DNA of 64,000 bases from Amycolatopsis tolypomycina (GTDB lineage: Bacteria > Actinomycetota > Actinomycetes > Mycobacteriales > Pseudonocardiaceae): NCBI RefSeq assembly GCF_900105945.1, contig NZ_FNSO01000004.1, positions 2,108,001 to 2,172,000 on the forward strand, read 5' to 3'. A model generated the notes under the pieces. That model was not told the origin of the DNA and ran no database searches. It saw only the letters and a program-made list of their open reading frames with translations. The translations under genes were made by a program, and so were the position numbers. Shown here piece by piece: positions 42,834 through 50,571 of the stretch. Within the stretch, counting starts at the first letter, position 1. Each line of letters begins with the position of its first letter.

Positions 42834-44102
42834 GTGAAACGCAAATCCCTCTCCGTCATGGTAGCGGTCCTGCTCGCGCTCGGCGGCTGCGCCCGCGCGA
42901 GCCAGGAGTCGTCCGGCGCGCCCGGTGAGATCACCATGTGGACGCACTCGGCGGGCAACCCCGGCGAGCTGGCGGTCTACCAGCGGATCATCGCCGACTT
43001 CAACGCTTCCCAGACCCAGTACAAGATCGTCGAACAGAACTTCCCGCAGGGCTCGTACAACGACGCGGTCACCGCGGCGGCCGCGTCGCGGAAGCTGCCC
43101 TGCCTGCTGGACATGGACGGCCCGGTGATGCCGAACTGGGCCTGGGCCGGCTACCTGCAGCCGCTGGGCCTGCCGGACGACCTGATCAAGACGCTGCTGC
43201 CCACGACCGTCGGCCGCTACAAGGACACCGTCTACTCGGCGGGCTACTGGGACGCCGCGCTGTCGATCTTCGCGCGGAAGTCGGTGCTGGACAAGAACCA
43301 GATCCGGATCCCGGCGATCGAAAAGCCGTGGACGCTGGACGAGTTCGACGCGGCCGTCGCCAAGCTGAAGGCGAACGGCTACGCCACGCCGCTGGACCTG
43401 GGCGCCGCCGACAAGGGGGAGTGGTGGTCGTACGCGTACTCGCCGATGCTGCAGAGCAGCGGCGGTGATCTGATCGACCGCGCCACCATGAAGTCCGCAG
43501 AAGGCGTGCTGAACGGCCCCGACGCGGTCAAGTTCTTCACCTGGTTCCAGCAGGCGTTCAAGAAAGGCTGGGCCGACAACGCGGGCCCGGTCGGCAACCA
43601 GCGGTTCATCGACAACAAGGTCGCCCTCAGCTACACCGGCGTGTGGAACGCCAAGGACGCACTCGAAAGCGTCGGCGACGACCTGCTGATCCTGCCGCCG
43701 GTCGACTTCGGCAAGGGCCCGAAGATCGGCGGCGGCTCCTGGCAGTGGGGCATCTCCGCCGGCTGCCCGAACGCCGACGGCGCCCGCGCGTACCTGAAGT
43801 TCAGCTTCCAGGACAAGTACCTCACGGCCTTCGCCGACAGCCAGGTCGTCATCCCGAGCACCACGGCCGCCGCGGCGGCGTCGAAGTACTTCGGCGACAC
43901 CGCTCCGCTGCACCCGTTCGCCGTGCTGTCGCAGAAGTTCGCGCTCGCCCGCCCGGCCACCCCCGGCTACCCGGTGATCTCCTCCACGTTCGAGAAGGCG
44001 GCCAAGGACATCATGAGCGGCGCCGACGTGAAGCCGGCGCTGGACACCGCCGTGCGCGCGATCGACACCGACATCAAGTCCCAGAACGGCTACGGCTTCT
44101 AG
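42834..44102 (+). CDS. Sugar-binding lipoprotein of the fructan transporter
   Basis: A 422-residue type 1 solute-binding protein with lipobox LGGC (KRKSLSVMVAVLLALGGCARA). Family motifs include ITMWTHSAGNPGELAVYQRI, ADFNASQ and GWADNAGPVGNQRFIDNKVALSYTG. The GTG at 42834 is used because it starts the signal peptide, with GAGAAAGAG upstream. It binds an oligosaccharide for the two permeases downstream; the two GH32-like genes indicate fructans. Confidence 0.9.
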   Translation: MKRKSLSVMVAVLLALGGCARASQESSGAPGEITMWTHSAGNPGELAVYQRIIADFNASQTQYKIVEQNFPQGSYNDAVTAAAASRKLPCLLDMDGPVMPNWAWAGYLQPLGLPDDLIKTLLPTTVGRYKDTVYSAGYWDAALSIFARKSVLDKNQIRIPAIEKPWTLDEFDAAVAKLKANGYATPLDLGAADKGEWWSYAYSPMLQSSGGDLIDRATMKSAEGVLNGPDAVKFFTWFQQAFKKGWADNAGPVGNQRFIDNKVALSYTGVWNAKDALESVGDDLLILPPVDFGKGPKIGGGSWQWGISAGCPNADGARAYLKFSFQDKYLTAFADSQVVIPSTTAAAAASKYFGDTAPLHPFAVLSQKFALARPATPGYPVISSTFEKAAKDIMSGADVKPALDTAVRAIDTDIKSQNGYGF

Positions 44103-44121
44103 TGGGCCGGCCTGCCGCACT

Positions 44122-44165
44122 GAAAGAGTCGTTCATGTCGTCCGATGTAGCGAAAGAGTCGTTCA
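44122..44165. repeat. Dispersed GAAAGAGTCGTTCA element, copy A (direct pair)
   Basis: GAAAGAGTCGTTCA occurs twice in the same direction, at 44122-44135 and 44152-44165, exactly 30 bp apart. The first copy supplies AAAGAG as ribosome-binding site and its final A begins the ATG (44135) of the permease gene; the second is translated as KESFT. Copies B and C in this window are inverted pairs of the same unit. Confidence 0.85.
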
Positions 44166-45070
44166 CTGCACCGGCCCGGCCGAAAGTCCACCACGAACGG
44201 CGGTCCGCGCGCCGGGCCGGCTGGGCCATGGCCGCGCCCGCGGTGCTGTTGCTGCTGGCGTTCCTGATCGTCCCGGTGGTCCTCGGGTTCGTCCTGTCGT
44301 TCACCAACGCCCGGCTCGTCTCGCCCGAGCCGACCACCTTCACCGGCCTCGACAACTTCGTCCGGGCCTTCACCGCCGATCCGGCGTTCCTCCGTTCGCT
44401 GGTCAACACCTTCTGCTTCGCCGCGGTCGTCGTGCCGGTGCAGGCCGGGTTCGGGCTGCTCCTGGCCGTGCTGGTGAACCGGAAGATCCGGGGCGCGGTG
44501 GCGTTCCGGGTCATCTTCTTCATCCCGGTCGTGACCTCGATCGTCGTGGTCTCGATCCTGTGGAAGTTCATGTACCAGCCGGACGGGCTGATCAACTCGT
44601 TCATCGACTCGATCACCTTCGGCGCCTGGCAGGGCACCGCGTGGCTGAACGACCCGAGCACGGCGCTGACGGCGATCATCGTGCTGTCGATCTGGCAGGC
44701 GGTCGGCTTCCACATGCTGATCTGGCTGTCCGGCCTGCAGACCATCCCGCCGGAGCTGTACGAGGCGGCGCGGATCGACGGCGCGGGCACCTGGCAGCAG
44801 TTCCGGAACGTGACGTGGCCGTGCCTGCGCCCGACCCGGGTGTTCGTGCTGATCACGATCACCATCGCCGCGCTCGGGCTGTTCGTCCAGATCGACGTGA
44901 TGACACAGGGCGGCCCGGTGGACTCGACGTCGACGCTGGTCTACCACGCGGTCCGGATGGGCTACCACCAGCAGCAGATCGGCTACGGCTCGGCCCTGTC
45001 GCTGGTGTTCTTCGTGCTGGTGCTGATCGTCGCGCTGGTCCAGCGCTTCCTGACCCGGGAAAAGTCATGA
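44135..45070 (+). CDS. Fructan ABC permease (MalF type)
   Basis: A 311-residue six-helix permease. The EAA loop reads ELYEAARIDGAGTWQQFRNV (about residue 207). The N-terminal 13 residues (MSSDVAKESFTAP) and the ribosome-binding site come from a dispersed repeat, so the translation start has probably been captured from that element; the conserved part begins near RRAGWAMAAPAVLLL. The stop overlaps the next start (ATGA). Confidence 0.9.
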   Translation: MSSDVAKESFTAPARPKVHHERRSARRAGWAMAAPAVLLLLAFLIVPVVLGFVLSFTNARLVSPEPTTFTGLDNFVRAFTADPAFLRSLVNTFCFAAVVVPVQAGFGLLLAVLVNRKIRGAVAFRVIFFIPVVTSIVVVSILWKFMYQPDGLINSFIDSITFGAWQGTAWLNDPSTALTAIIVLSIWQAVGFHMLIWLSGLQTIPPELYEAARIDGAGTWQQFRNVTWPCLRPTRVFVLITITIAALGLFVQIDVMTQGGPVDSTSTLVYHAVRMGYHQQQIGYGSALSLVFFVLVLIVALVQRFLTREKS

Positions 45071-45972
45071 CACTCCACAAAGGACACAGTGACGAACGCG
45101 TGTTGCGCCGGCGCCGCCGGGTCTGGACCTACCTCGTCCTCGTCGGGCTCGCCGTCTTCTTCCTGTTTCCGCTGGTGTTCATGTTCGTCTCCAGCCTGAA
45201 ACCCGACGGCCAGATCCTGTCCGACGTCGGCGGCTGGCGGGCGTTCCTGCCGGTCGGGAACATCGGTTTCGACAACTACGCCGCCGTGTTCGACCGGGTG
45301 CCGGTCGGGCGGTTCCTGCTCAACTCGGTCCTCGTCACGGTGGTGATCGTCGGTGCCGGGCTGGTGGTGAACTCGATGGCCGGGTTCGCGATCTCCCGGC
45401 TGCGCTGGACCGGCCGCGGCGTCGTGCTCAGCGTCATCATCGCCACGTTGATCGTGCCGTTCGAGACGATCGCGGTGCCGATGGTCTACTGGGTCTCGCG
45501 GCTGCCGACCCTGCTGTTCCAGAACGGACAGCTGGTGTACGACTTCGGGTGGCTCGACACCTACCAGGTGCAGATCATCCCGTTCATCGCCAACGGGTTC
45601 TCGATCTTCCTGTTCACCCAGTACTTCTCGACCATCCCCACCGCGCTCGACGAGGCGGCCCGGATCGACGGCGCCGGCTGGTTCACCATCTACCGCAGGA
45701 TCGCCGTGCCGCTGTCCGGCCCGGCGTTCGCCACCGTCGCGATCCTGACGTTCCTGCCGGCCTGGAACCAGTACCTCTGGCCCAGCATGGTCGTCCAGGA
45801 CGAGCAGCTGCGGCCGGTGATGGTCGGCATGCAGTACTTCTTCCAGGACACCACCGCCTGGGGCGAAGTCATGGCCTACACGTCGATGATCACCCTCCCG
45901 GTGCTCGTGGTCTTCCTCGCCTTCCAGCGCGCGTTCGTCAGCAGTGTCGCGGCCAGCGGCGTCAAGGAATGA
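45067..45972 (+). CDS. Fructan ABC permease (MalG type)
   Basis: A 301-residue six-helix permease starting at an ATG that overlaps the previous stop. The EAA loop reads TALDEAARIDGAGWFTIYRR (about residue 195) and the C-terminus FQRAFVSSVAASGVKE is typical. It has a longer loop between helices 3 and 4 (SRLPTLLFQNGQLVYDFGWLD). Its stop overlaps a possible upstream start of the next gene. Confidence 0.9.
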   Translation: MTLHKGHSDERVLRRRRRVWTYLVLVGLAVFFLFPLVFMFVSSLKPDGQILSDVGGWRAFLPVGNIGFDNYAAVFDRVPVGRFLLNSVLVTVVIVGAGLVVNSMAGFAISRLRWTGRGVVLSVIIATLIVPFETIAVPMVYWVSRLPTLLFQNGQLVYDFGWLDTYQVQIIPFIANGFSIFLFTQYFSTIPTALDEAARIDGAGWFTIYRRIAVPLSGPAFATVAILTFLPAWNQYLWPSMVVQDEQLRPVMVGMQYFFQDTTAWGEVMAYTSMITLPVLVVFLAFQRAFVSSVAASGVKE

Positions 45973-45992
45973 CGGCTCTTCGAAAGGAACGC

Positions 45993-46946
45993 ATGTTTTC
46001 GCTGCCCGACTCCTGGGTCTGGGACTTCTGGTTCGCCGACGACGGCGACCGCTACCACCTGTTCTTCCTCTACGCCTCACGCGCCCTGCACGACCCCGAA
46101 GCCCGGCACTACCGCGCGTCGATCGGCCACGCCGTCTCGGCCGATCTCGGGCACTGGACCCGGATCGAGGACGCGCTGGTCCGCGCGGACACCCCGGCGT
46201 TCGACGACCTCGCGACCTGGACCGGCTCGGTCGTGCGGCACCCGGACGGGACGTGGTTCCTCTTCTACACCGGCGCGACGCGCGCGCCGGGCGGCAAGAA
46301 CGTCCAGCGGATCGGCTACGCCACCTCGCCGGATCTCGTGACGTGGCAGCGGGCTCCGGACAACCCCGTCCTGGCCGCCGACCCCCGCTGGTACGAGACC
46401 CTGGACGACGGCTGGCACGACGAGGCGTTCCGTGACCCGTGGGTGTTCGCCGATCCCGGCGGCGACGGCTGGCACATGCTGATCACCGCGCGTGCCGCGA
46501 CCGGCGAGGCGTTCGAACGCGGCGTCGTCGGCCACGCCGTTTCCGCGGACCTGCGGCACTGGGACCTGCGCCCGCCGCTGACCGCACCCGGCCCGCGCGG
46601 GTTCGGGCAGCTGGAGGTCCTGCAGGTCGAGGTGGTGGACGGCCGCCCGGTCCTGCTGTTCTCCTGCCTGGCCGAGCACGCCTCGGCGGATCGTCAAGCC
46701 ACCGGCACGACCGGCGGAATCTGGGCCGCGCCCGCCGGCGGCCCGCTCGGGCCGTTCGACATCGCGGCCGCCGAACCCGTCACCGACGACCGCCTTTACA
46801 GCGGCCGGCTGGTCCGCCGCCGGTCCGACGGCCGCTGGGTGCTGCTCGCCTTCCACCACCGCGGCGAACACGGCTTCGTCGGCGCCATCGGCGATCCCCT
46901 GCCGGTGGCGTGGGACGGCAAACGTCTCGCCATTCTCGAATCCTGA
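45993..46946 (+). CDS. GH32-like beta-fructosidase, cytoplasmic
   Basis: A 317-residue five-bladed propeller protein without signal peptide. The nucleophile region WVWDFWFADDGDRYHLFFLYAS replaces the usual WMNDPNG but keeps the Asp; FRDPWVF (about residue 149) holds the transition-state Asp; an acid Glu is likely in QLEVLQVE. It lacks the C-terminal beta-sandwich of typical GH32. It probably cleaves imported fructo-oligosaccharides. ATG 45993 has GAAAGGA five bases upstream; an in-frame ATG at 45969 overlapping the previous stop is an alternative. Confidence 0.8.
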   Translation: MFSLPDSWVWDFWFADDGDRYHLFFLYASRALHDPEARHYRASIGHAVSADLGHWTRIEDALVRADTPAFDDLATWTGSVVRHPDGTWFLFYTGATRAPGGKNVQRIGYATSPDLVTWQRAPDNPVLAADPRWYETLDDGWHDEAFRDPWVFADPGGDGWHMLITARAATGEAFERGVVGHAVSADLRHWDLRPPLTAPGPRGFGQLEVLQVEVVDGRPVLLFSCLAEHASADRQATGTTGGIWAAPAGGPLGPFDIAAAEPVTDDRLYSGRLVRRRSDGRWVLLAFHHRGEHGFVGAIGDPLPVAWDGKRLAILES

Positions 46947-46962
46947 ATTCCCGGAGGTCCCC

Positions 46963-48909
46963 ATGCGCTCAACGACGAGCCGCCTTCGCCTGCTCTCCGC
47001 CGTCGCCCTCGTGGCGGCGACGGCGGTGGCGGGCCCGACCGACGCACCCCCGGCCGCCGCGGCGGCCACGTACCGCGCGCAGTACCACTTCACGGTGCCC
47101 GACCACTGGAAGAACGACCCCCAGCGGCCGGTGTACGTCAACGGCAAGTTCTATTACTACTACCTCTACAACGTCGACTACCCGACCACGGTCGGCACGG
47201 CCTGGCGGCTGGCGACGACCACCGACAACGTCGCCTTCGCCGACCAGGGGATCGCGGCGCCGAAGAACACCAACGCGAACGCCGACCTGTGGTCCGGGTC
47301 CGCGGTCGTGGACACCGCGAACACGGCCGGGTTCGGCGCCGGCGCGGTGGTCCAGCTGGTCACGCAGCAGGACCACCCGGTCAACGGCTCCGGGCCGCAG
47401 GCGCAGTTCCTGTGGTACTCGATCGACGGCGGCCGGACGTTCCGGCCGTACGGCGACACCCCGGTGATCCCGAACGGCGGCCGCCGCGACTTCCGGGACC
47501 CCAAGGTGATCCGGGATTCCGCACGCGGCCGGTGGGTCGCGGCGATCACCGAAGGCGACCGGATCGGGTTCTTCACCTCACCGGACCTCAAGACGTGGAC
47601 GCGGCAGTCGGACTTCGCCGGCGGAATGGGCATCCTCGAGTGCCCGGACCTCTTCCCGATCCGCGCCGACGACGGCACCACGCACTGGGTGCTCGGCGTG
47701 AGCGCCGGCGGGACACCGGGCACCTACGCGTACTGGACCGGAACCTTCGACGGCGCCGCGTTCACCGCCGACGCCGCACCACAGTGGCTCGACCACGGCT
47801 TCGACTGGTACGCCGGAGTCACCTGGGAGGACCCGGCCGCACCGGCGGACCGGCGGTTCGGCCTGGCCTGGATGAACAACTGGGCCTACGCGGACACCAC
47901 CCCGACCCGGGCCGCGGACGGCTTCAACGGCACCGACTCGATCGTCCGCCAGATCACCCTGAAGCACTACCCGGACGGCTACGCCCTGGCCTCGCAGCCG
48001 ACCCCGGCGCTGGCTTCCCACGCCAGTTCGGTGACCGATCTCGGCACCATCCAGGTGAACGGCGGCCTGGTGCCGCTGGCCTACCACGGCACGGCCTACC
48101 AGCTCGACACCGACGTCAGCTGGACCCAGCTGGACAACATCGGCCTGCAGCTGCGGGTGTCGGCCGACGGGACCCGGCACGCGGACACCGGGATCTACCA
48201 CGACTACAGCTACCTCAACCGGCGCCAGACCGGTTCGCCCGACACCACCGGCGCGCGCGGGGAGAGCCACGCGCCGTGGGACCCGGCGAAGAAGACCGCC
48301 CACCTGCGGATCCTGGTCGACCGGACCACGATCGAGGTGTTCGTCGACGACGGCCGGTACGTGCACTCCAGCGAGGTGTTCGCCGACCCCGCCGACACCG
48401 GCATCAACCTCTACACCACCGGCGGCAGCGCCACGTATGCGAACACGACGATCACCGAGTTCCCGGACCTGTCCCAGCGCCCGGCGCACGTCGTCTCCGG
48501 GTTCGAAGGCACGTCCTACGACCCCGGCTGGACCACGACCGGCAGCTTCACCGGCACCGGCCCGTCGTTCGAGTACCTGCCCGGCATGGTCGGCAACGCG
48601 GTACTGGACACCTTCGCCGGCGGCGGCGACCCGGCCACCGGCACGATCACCTCACCGCCGTTCACGCTCGACCGCAACCACCTGCACTTCCTGCTGGCCG
48701 GTGGGAACCACCCCGGCCGGACGTCGATCAACCTGCTGGTGAACGGGCAGGTCGTGCGCACGGCGACCGGCGACGACACGGGCGTGCTCAAGCCGGTGGA
48801 CTGGGACGTCAGCGGGCTGCAGGGACAAAGCGCCCAGGTCCAGGTGGTCGACCAGGAGACCGGGGCGTGGGGGCACCTGATGGTCGATCAGGTGCTGCTG
48901 AGCGACTGA
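46963..48909 (+). CDS. Secreted levanase-type GH32 enzyme
   Basis: A 648-residue secreted beta-fructofuranosidase. After a signal peptide (to about residue 35) the GH32 propeller shows the nucleophile motif HWKNDPQRPVY (about 49), FRDPKVI (about 178) and the acid motif ECPDLF (about 226), followed by the beta-sandwich (VDRTTIEVFVDDGRYVHSSEVF, near 460) and an extra C-terminal beta-rich module of about 140 residues that may bind carbohydrate. It degrades extracellular levan or inulin for the transporter encoded upstream. GGAGG precedes the ATG. Last gene of the operon. Confidence 0.9.
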   Translation: MRSTTSRLRLLSAVALVAATAVAGPTDAPPAAAAATYRAQYHFTVPDHWKNDPQRPVYVNGKFYYYYLYNVDYPTTVGTAWRLATTTDNVAFADQGIAAPKNTNANADLWSGSAVVDTANTAGFGAGAVVQLVTQQDHPVNGSGPQAQFLWYSIDGGRTFRPYGDTPVIPNGGRRDFRDPKVIRDSARGRWVAAITEGDRIGFFTSPDLKTWTRQSDFAGGMGILECPDLFPIRADDGTTHWVLGVSAGGTPGTYAYWTGTFDGAAFTADAAPQWLDHGFDWYAGVTWEDPAAPADRRFGLAWMNNWAYADTTPTRAADGFNGTDSIVRQITLKHYPDGYALASQPTPALASHASSVTDLGTIQVNGGLVPLAYHGTAYQLDTDVSWTQLDNIGLQLRVSADGTRHADTGIYHDYSYLNRRQTGSPDTTGARGESHAPWDPAKKTAHLRILVDRTTIEVFVDDGRYVHSSEVFADPADTGINLYTTGGSATYANTTITEFPDLSQRPAHVVSGFEGTSYDPGWTTTGSFTGTGPSFEYLPGMVGNAVLDTFAGGGDPATGTITSPPFTLDRNHLHFLLAGGNHPGRTSINLLVNGQVVRTATGDDTGVLKPVDWDVSGLQGQSAQVQVVDQETGAWGHLMVDQVLLSD

Positions 48910-48951
48910 GCCGAGCCGGCCGGCCGGGGGGGGGGTGTCCCTATGTGGTTG

Positions 48952-50145
48952 TCAAGCCGCGGCGGGAGCGGGTTGGCGGTAGTGGGTGCCGTTGCGGAGC
49001 ATGGCGTAGAGGACGTCGCAGCGGCGGCGGGCCAGGCAGATCAGCGCAGCGTTGTGTTTCTTGCCCTCGGTGCGTTTTCGGTCGTAGTAGGCCCGGCTGG
49101 TCGGGTCCGACAGGGCCGCGAAAGCGGCGAGGAAGAACGCGCGTTTGAGCTGGCGGTTGCCGGTCCGGGCTGGATGTTCACCCTTGATCGATGTGCCGGA
49201 GCTGCGGGTGACTGGCGCGATCCCGGCGTAGGCGGCCAGATGCGCCGAGGATGCAAAGTTGGAGGCGTCACCGACCTCGAGGAGGATGCGGGCTGCGGTC
49301 CTGACTCCGATGCCGGGCATCGAGGTCAGGACCCCGGCAAGAGGGTGCGCATCAAGTATCCCCTCCACCTGCTCCGCCACCTGTTTCCGCTGCAGGAGAA
49401 CCGCTTTCAAGCTGTCGGCCAACCGCGGCAAGACCGTGTCGGCCGCGGCGGTGCCCGGGACGGTGACGGTCTGCTCGGCCAGCGCGGCCATGATCGCCTC
49501 GACCAGCCGCTCACCCATCCGAGGCGCGTGGACCTTCGCGATCGCGGTCAGTTGGCGGCGGCCGGCCTTGGCGATCCCGGCCGGGCCGCCGCAACGGGAC
49601 AGGATCTCCAGCACCGCGGGGTGGCTGACCTTGGGGCCGATGGCGTGTTCGAGGGCGGGGTGGATGCCGGTGAGCAGGCCGCGGATGCGGTTGCTGATCC
49701 GGGTGGCCTCGCCGGCCAGGTCATCGTCGAACCCGACCAGCACCTCCAACTCGGCCAGGGCTTCGTCACCGACGTCGACGGGCCGGAGGGTGTGGGGCAG
49801 GGAGCGGGCGGCGTCGGCGATGACGAACGCGTCCCGGGCGTCGGTCTTGGCCCGACCCGGGTAGAGATCGGCGATGCGGCGCATCGCCAGCCCGGGCAGA
49901 TAAGCCACCTGGTGCCCGGCGGCGCGGGCGACCGCGACCGGCAACGCCCCGATCGTGGCCGGTTGGTCCACCACGACCAGCAGCGGCCCATGCTGAGCGA
50001 GCTTGTCGAACAGGGCCTTCAGTTTCGGTTCGGTGTTGGGCAGCGGCCCGTCATGCAGACGGTTGCCCTCGGGGTCCAGGCCGACCGCGTGATGGGTGTC
50101 CTTGCCGACGTCCAGGCCGAGAAACACGCTGAAGCTGCCGCTCAT
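48952..50145 (-). CDS. IS110-family transposase, copy 2
   Basis: A 397-residue IS110-group transposase, unrelated in detail to copy 1. The RuvC-like part has FLGLDVGKDTH (first Asp), VVVDQPATIG and the RAKTDARDAFVIAD acidic segment; the C-terminal domain has LTSMPGIGVRTAARILLEVG and AAYAGIAPVTRSSGTSIKGE with the conserved serines. The frame is complete, so the element may still be active. Confidence 0.93.
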   Translation of the reverse strand: MSGSFSVFLGLDVGKDTHHAVGLDPEGNRLHDGPLPNTEPKLKALFDKLAQHGPLLVVVDQPATIGALPVAVARAAGHQVAYLPGLAMRRIADLYPGRAKTDARDAFVIADAARSLPHTLRPVDVGDEALAELEVLVGFDDDLAGEATRISNRIRGLLTGIHPALEHAIGPKVSHPAVLEILSRCGGPAGIAKAGRRQLTAIAKVHAPRMGERLVEAIMAALAEQTVTVPGTAAADTVLPRLADSLKAVLLQRKQVAEQVEGILDAHPLAGVLTSMPGIGVRTAARILLEVGDASNFASSAHLAAYAGIAPVTRSSGTSIKGEHPARTGNRQLKRAFFLAAFAALSDPTSRAYYDRKRTEGKKHNAALICLARRRCDVLYAMLRNGTHYRQPAPAAA

Positions 50146-50374
50146 CCACTATGCCGTTTCGTTCGCCGCGACGTGGTCACCGATCAGGCATCGATGGCCG
50201 GCACCCACGTTACGACGAGACCTACCAAGCTGGTGGCCGTGTCCCTATCAGCGGTCCCTCGATGCCACCAGACCCGGTGACACCACCCCCCGGATCATGG
50301 GTTCGACTGGGGGCGCAAGTCATGCCGGGCCTGGCGACCACAGCTCCTTGATCAGGAACCACGAAAAAGGTAAC
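50146..50374 (-). ncRNA. Candidate bridge RNA region of IS110 copy 2
   Basis: Non-coding DNA upstream of the transposase. It contains GTGTCCCTAT (50239-50248), identical to the opposite terminus, and CCCCCC (50286-50291), which on the transposase strand reads GGGGGG and so matches the G-tract target. The two segments are 47 bp apart, in the same order and nearly the same spacing as in copy 1. The transcript itself is inferred. Confidence 0.45.
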
Positions 50375-50408
50375 GGGGGGGGGAGAGAGAGAGAGAGAGA
50401 GAGAGAGA
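50375..50408. repeat. G9 plus (AG)12 simple repeat
   Basis: Nine G residues followed by about twelve AG units, an unusual microsatellite for this GC-rich DNA. It borders the IS110 copy 2 insertion and faces another ten-G tract on the other side of the element, so the original locus was probably a single long G-tract followed by the AG repeat. Confidence 0.85.
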
Positions 50409-50469
50409 CAGCCCGTCCTCCCCCGGCCGGCGTTGCCGGGCGCAGCCGGGTGCGGCCGCGGCTCAGAAC

Positions 50470-50522
50470 GTCATGAACGACTCTTTCATGACGTCAGACG
50501 TCCTGAAAGAGTCGTTCATGAC
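50470..50522. repeat. Dispersed GAAAGAGTCGTTCA element, copy B (inverted pair)
   Basis: A perfect 19-bp inverted repeat with a 15-base loop: 50470-50488 pairs with 50504-50522 (TGAAAGAGTCGTTCATGAC). It lies 50 bp beyond the stop of the acyltransferase-adenylation gene and could act as its terminator. Each arm reads AAAGAG, five or six bases, ATG outward. Confidence 0.85.
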
Positions 50523-50571
50523 ACCGGCGACCGCCTCAACGCCCCCTGGTCTCGCCGCGGGGGAGGGGAGA

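Larger units (their letters stand above)
48936..50374 (-). mobile_element. IS110-family insertion sequence, copy 2
   Basis: An element of about 1.44 kb lying between a ten-G tract (48926-48935) and a nine-G tract (50375-50383), so it appears inserted in a G-run. It carries one transposase on the minus strand, 16 bp of non-coding DNA at the transposase 3' end and about 230 bp at its 5' end. The terminus sequence GTGTCCCTAT (48935-48944, first G shared with the tract) is repeated inside the 5' non-coding end (50239-50248). Boundaries are inferred from the G-tracts. Confidence 0.75.

Noticed and set aside
44122..44165. A CRISPR-like array built from the GAAAGAGTCGTTCA units
   Set aside because: There are only two units at this site, the other copies are inverted pairs, there are no regular spacers and no cas genes are in the window.
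50375..50408. The G9(AG)12 tract as an assembly artefact
   Set aside because: It cannot be excluded, but the matching ten-G tract on the other side of the IS and the G6 segment in the element give a biological explanation, so it was kept as a feature.
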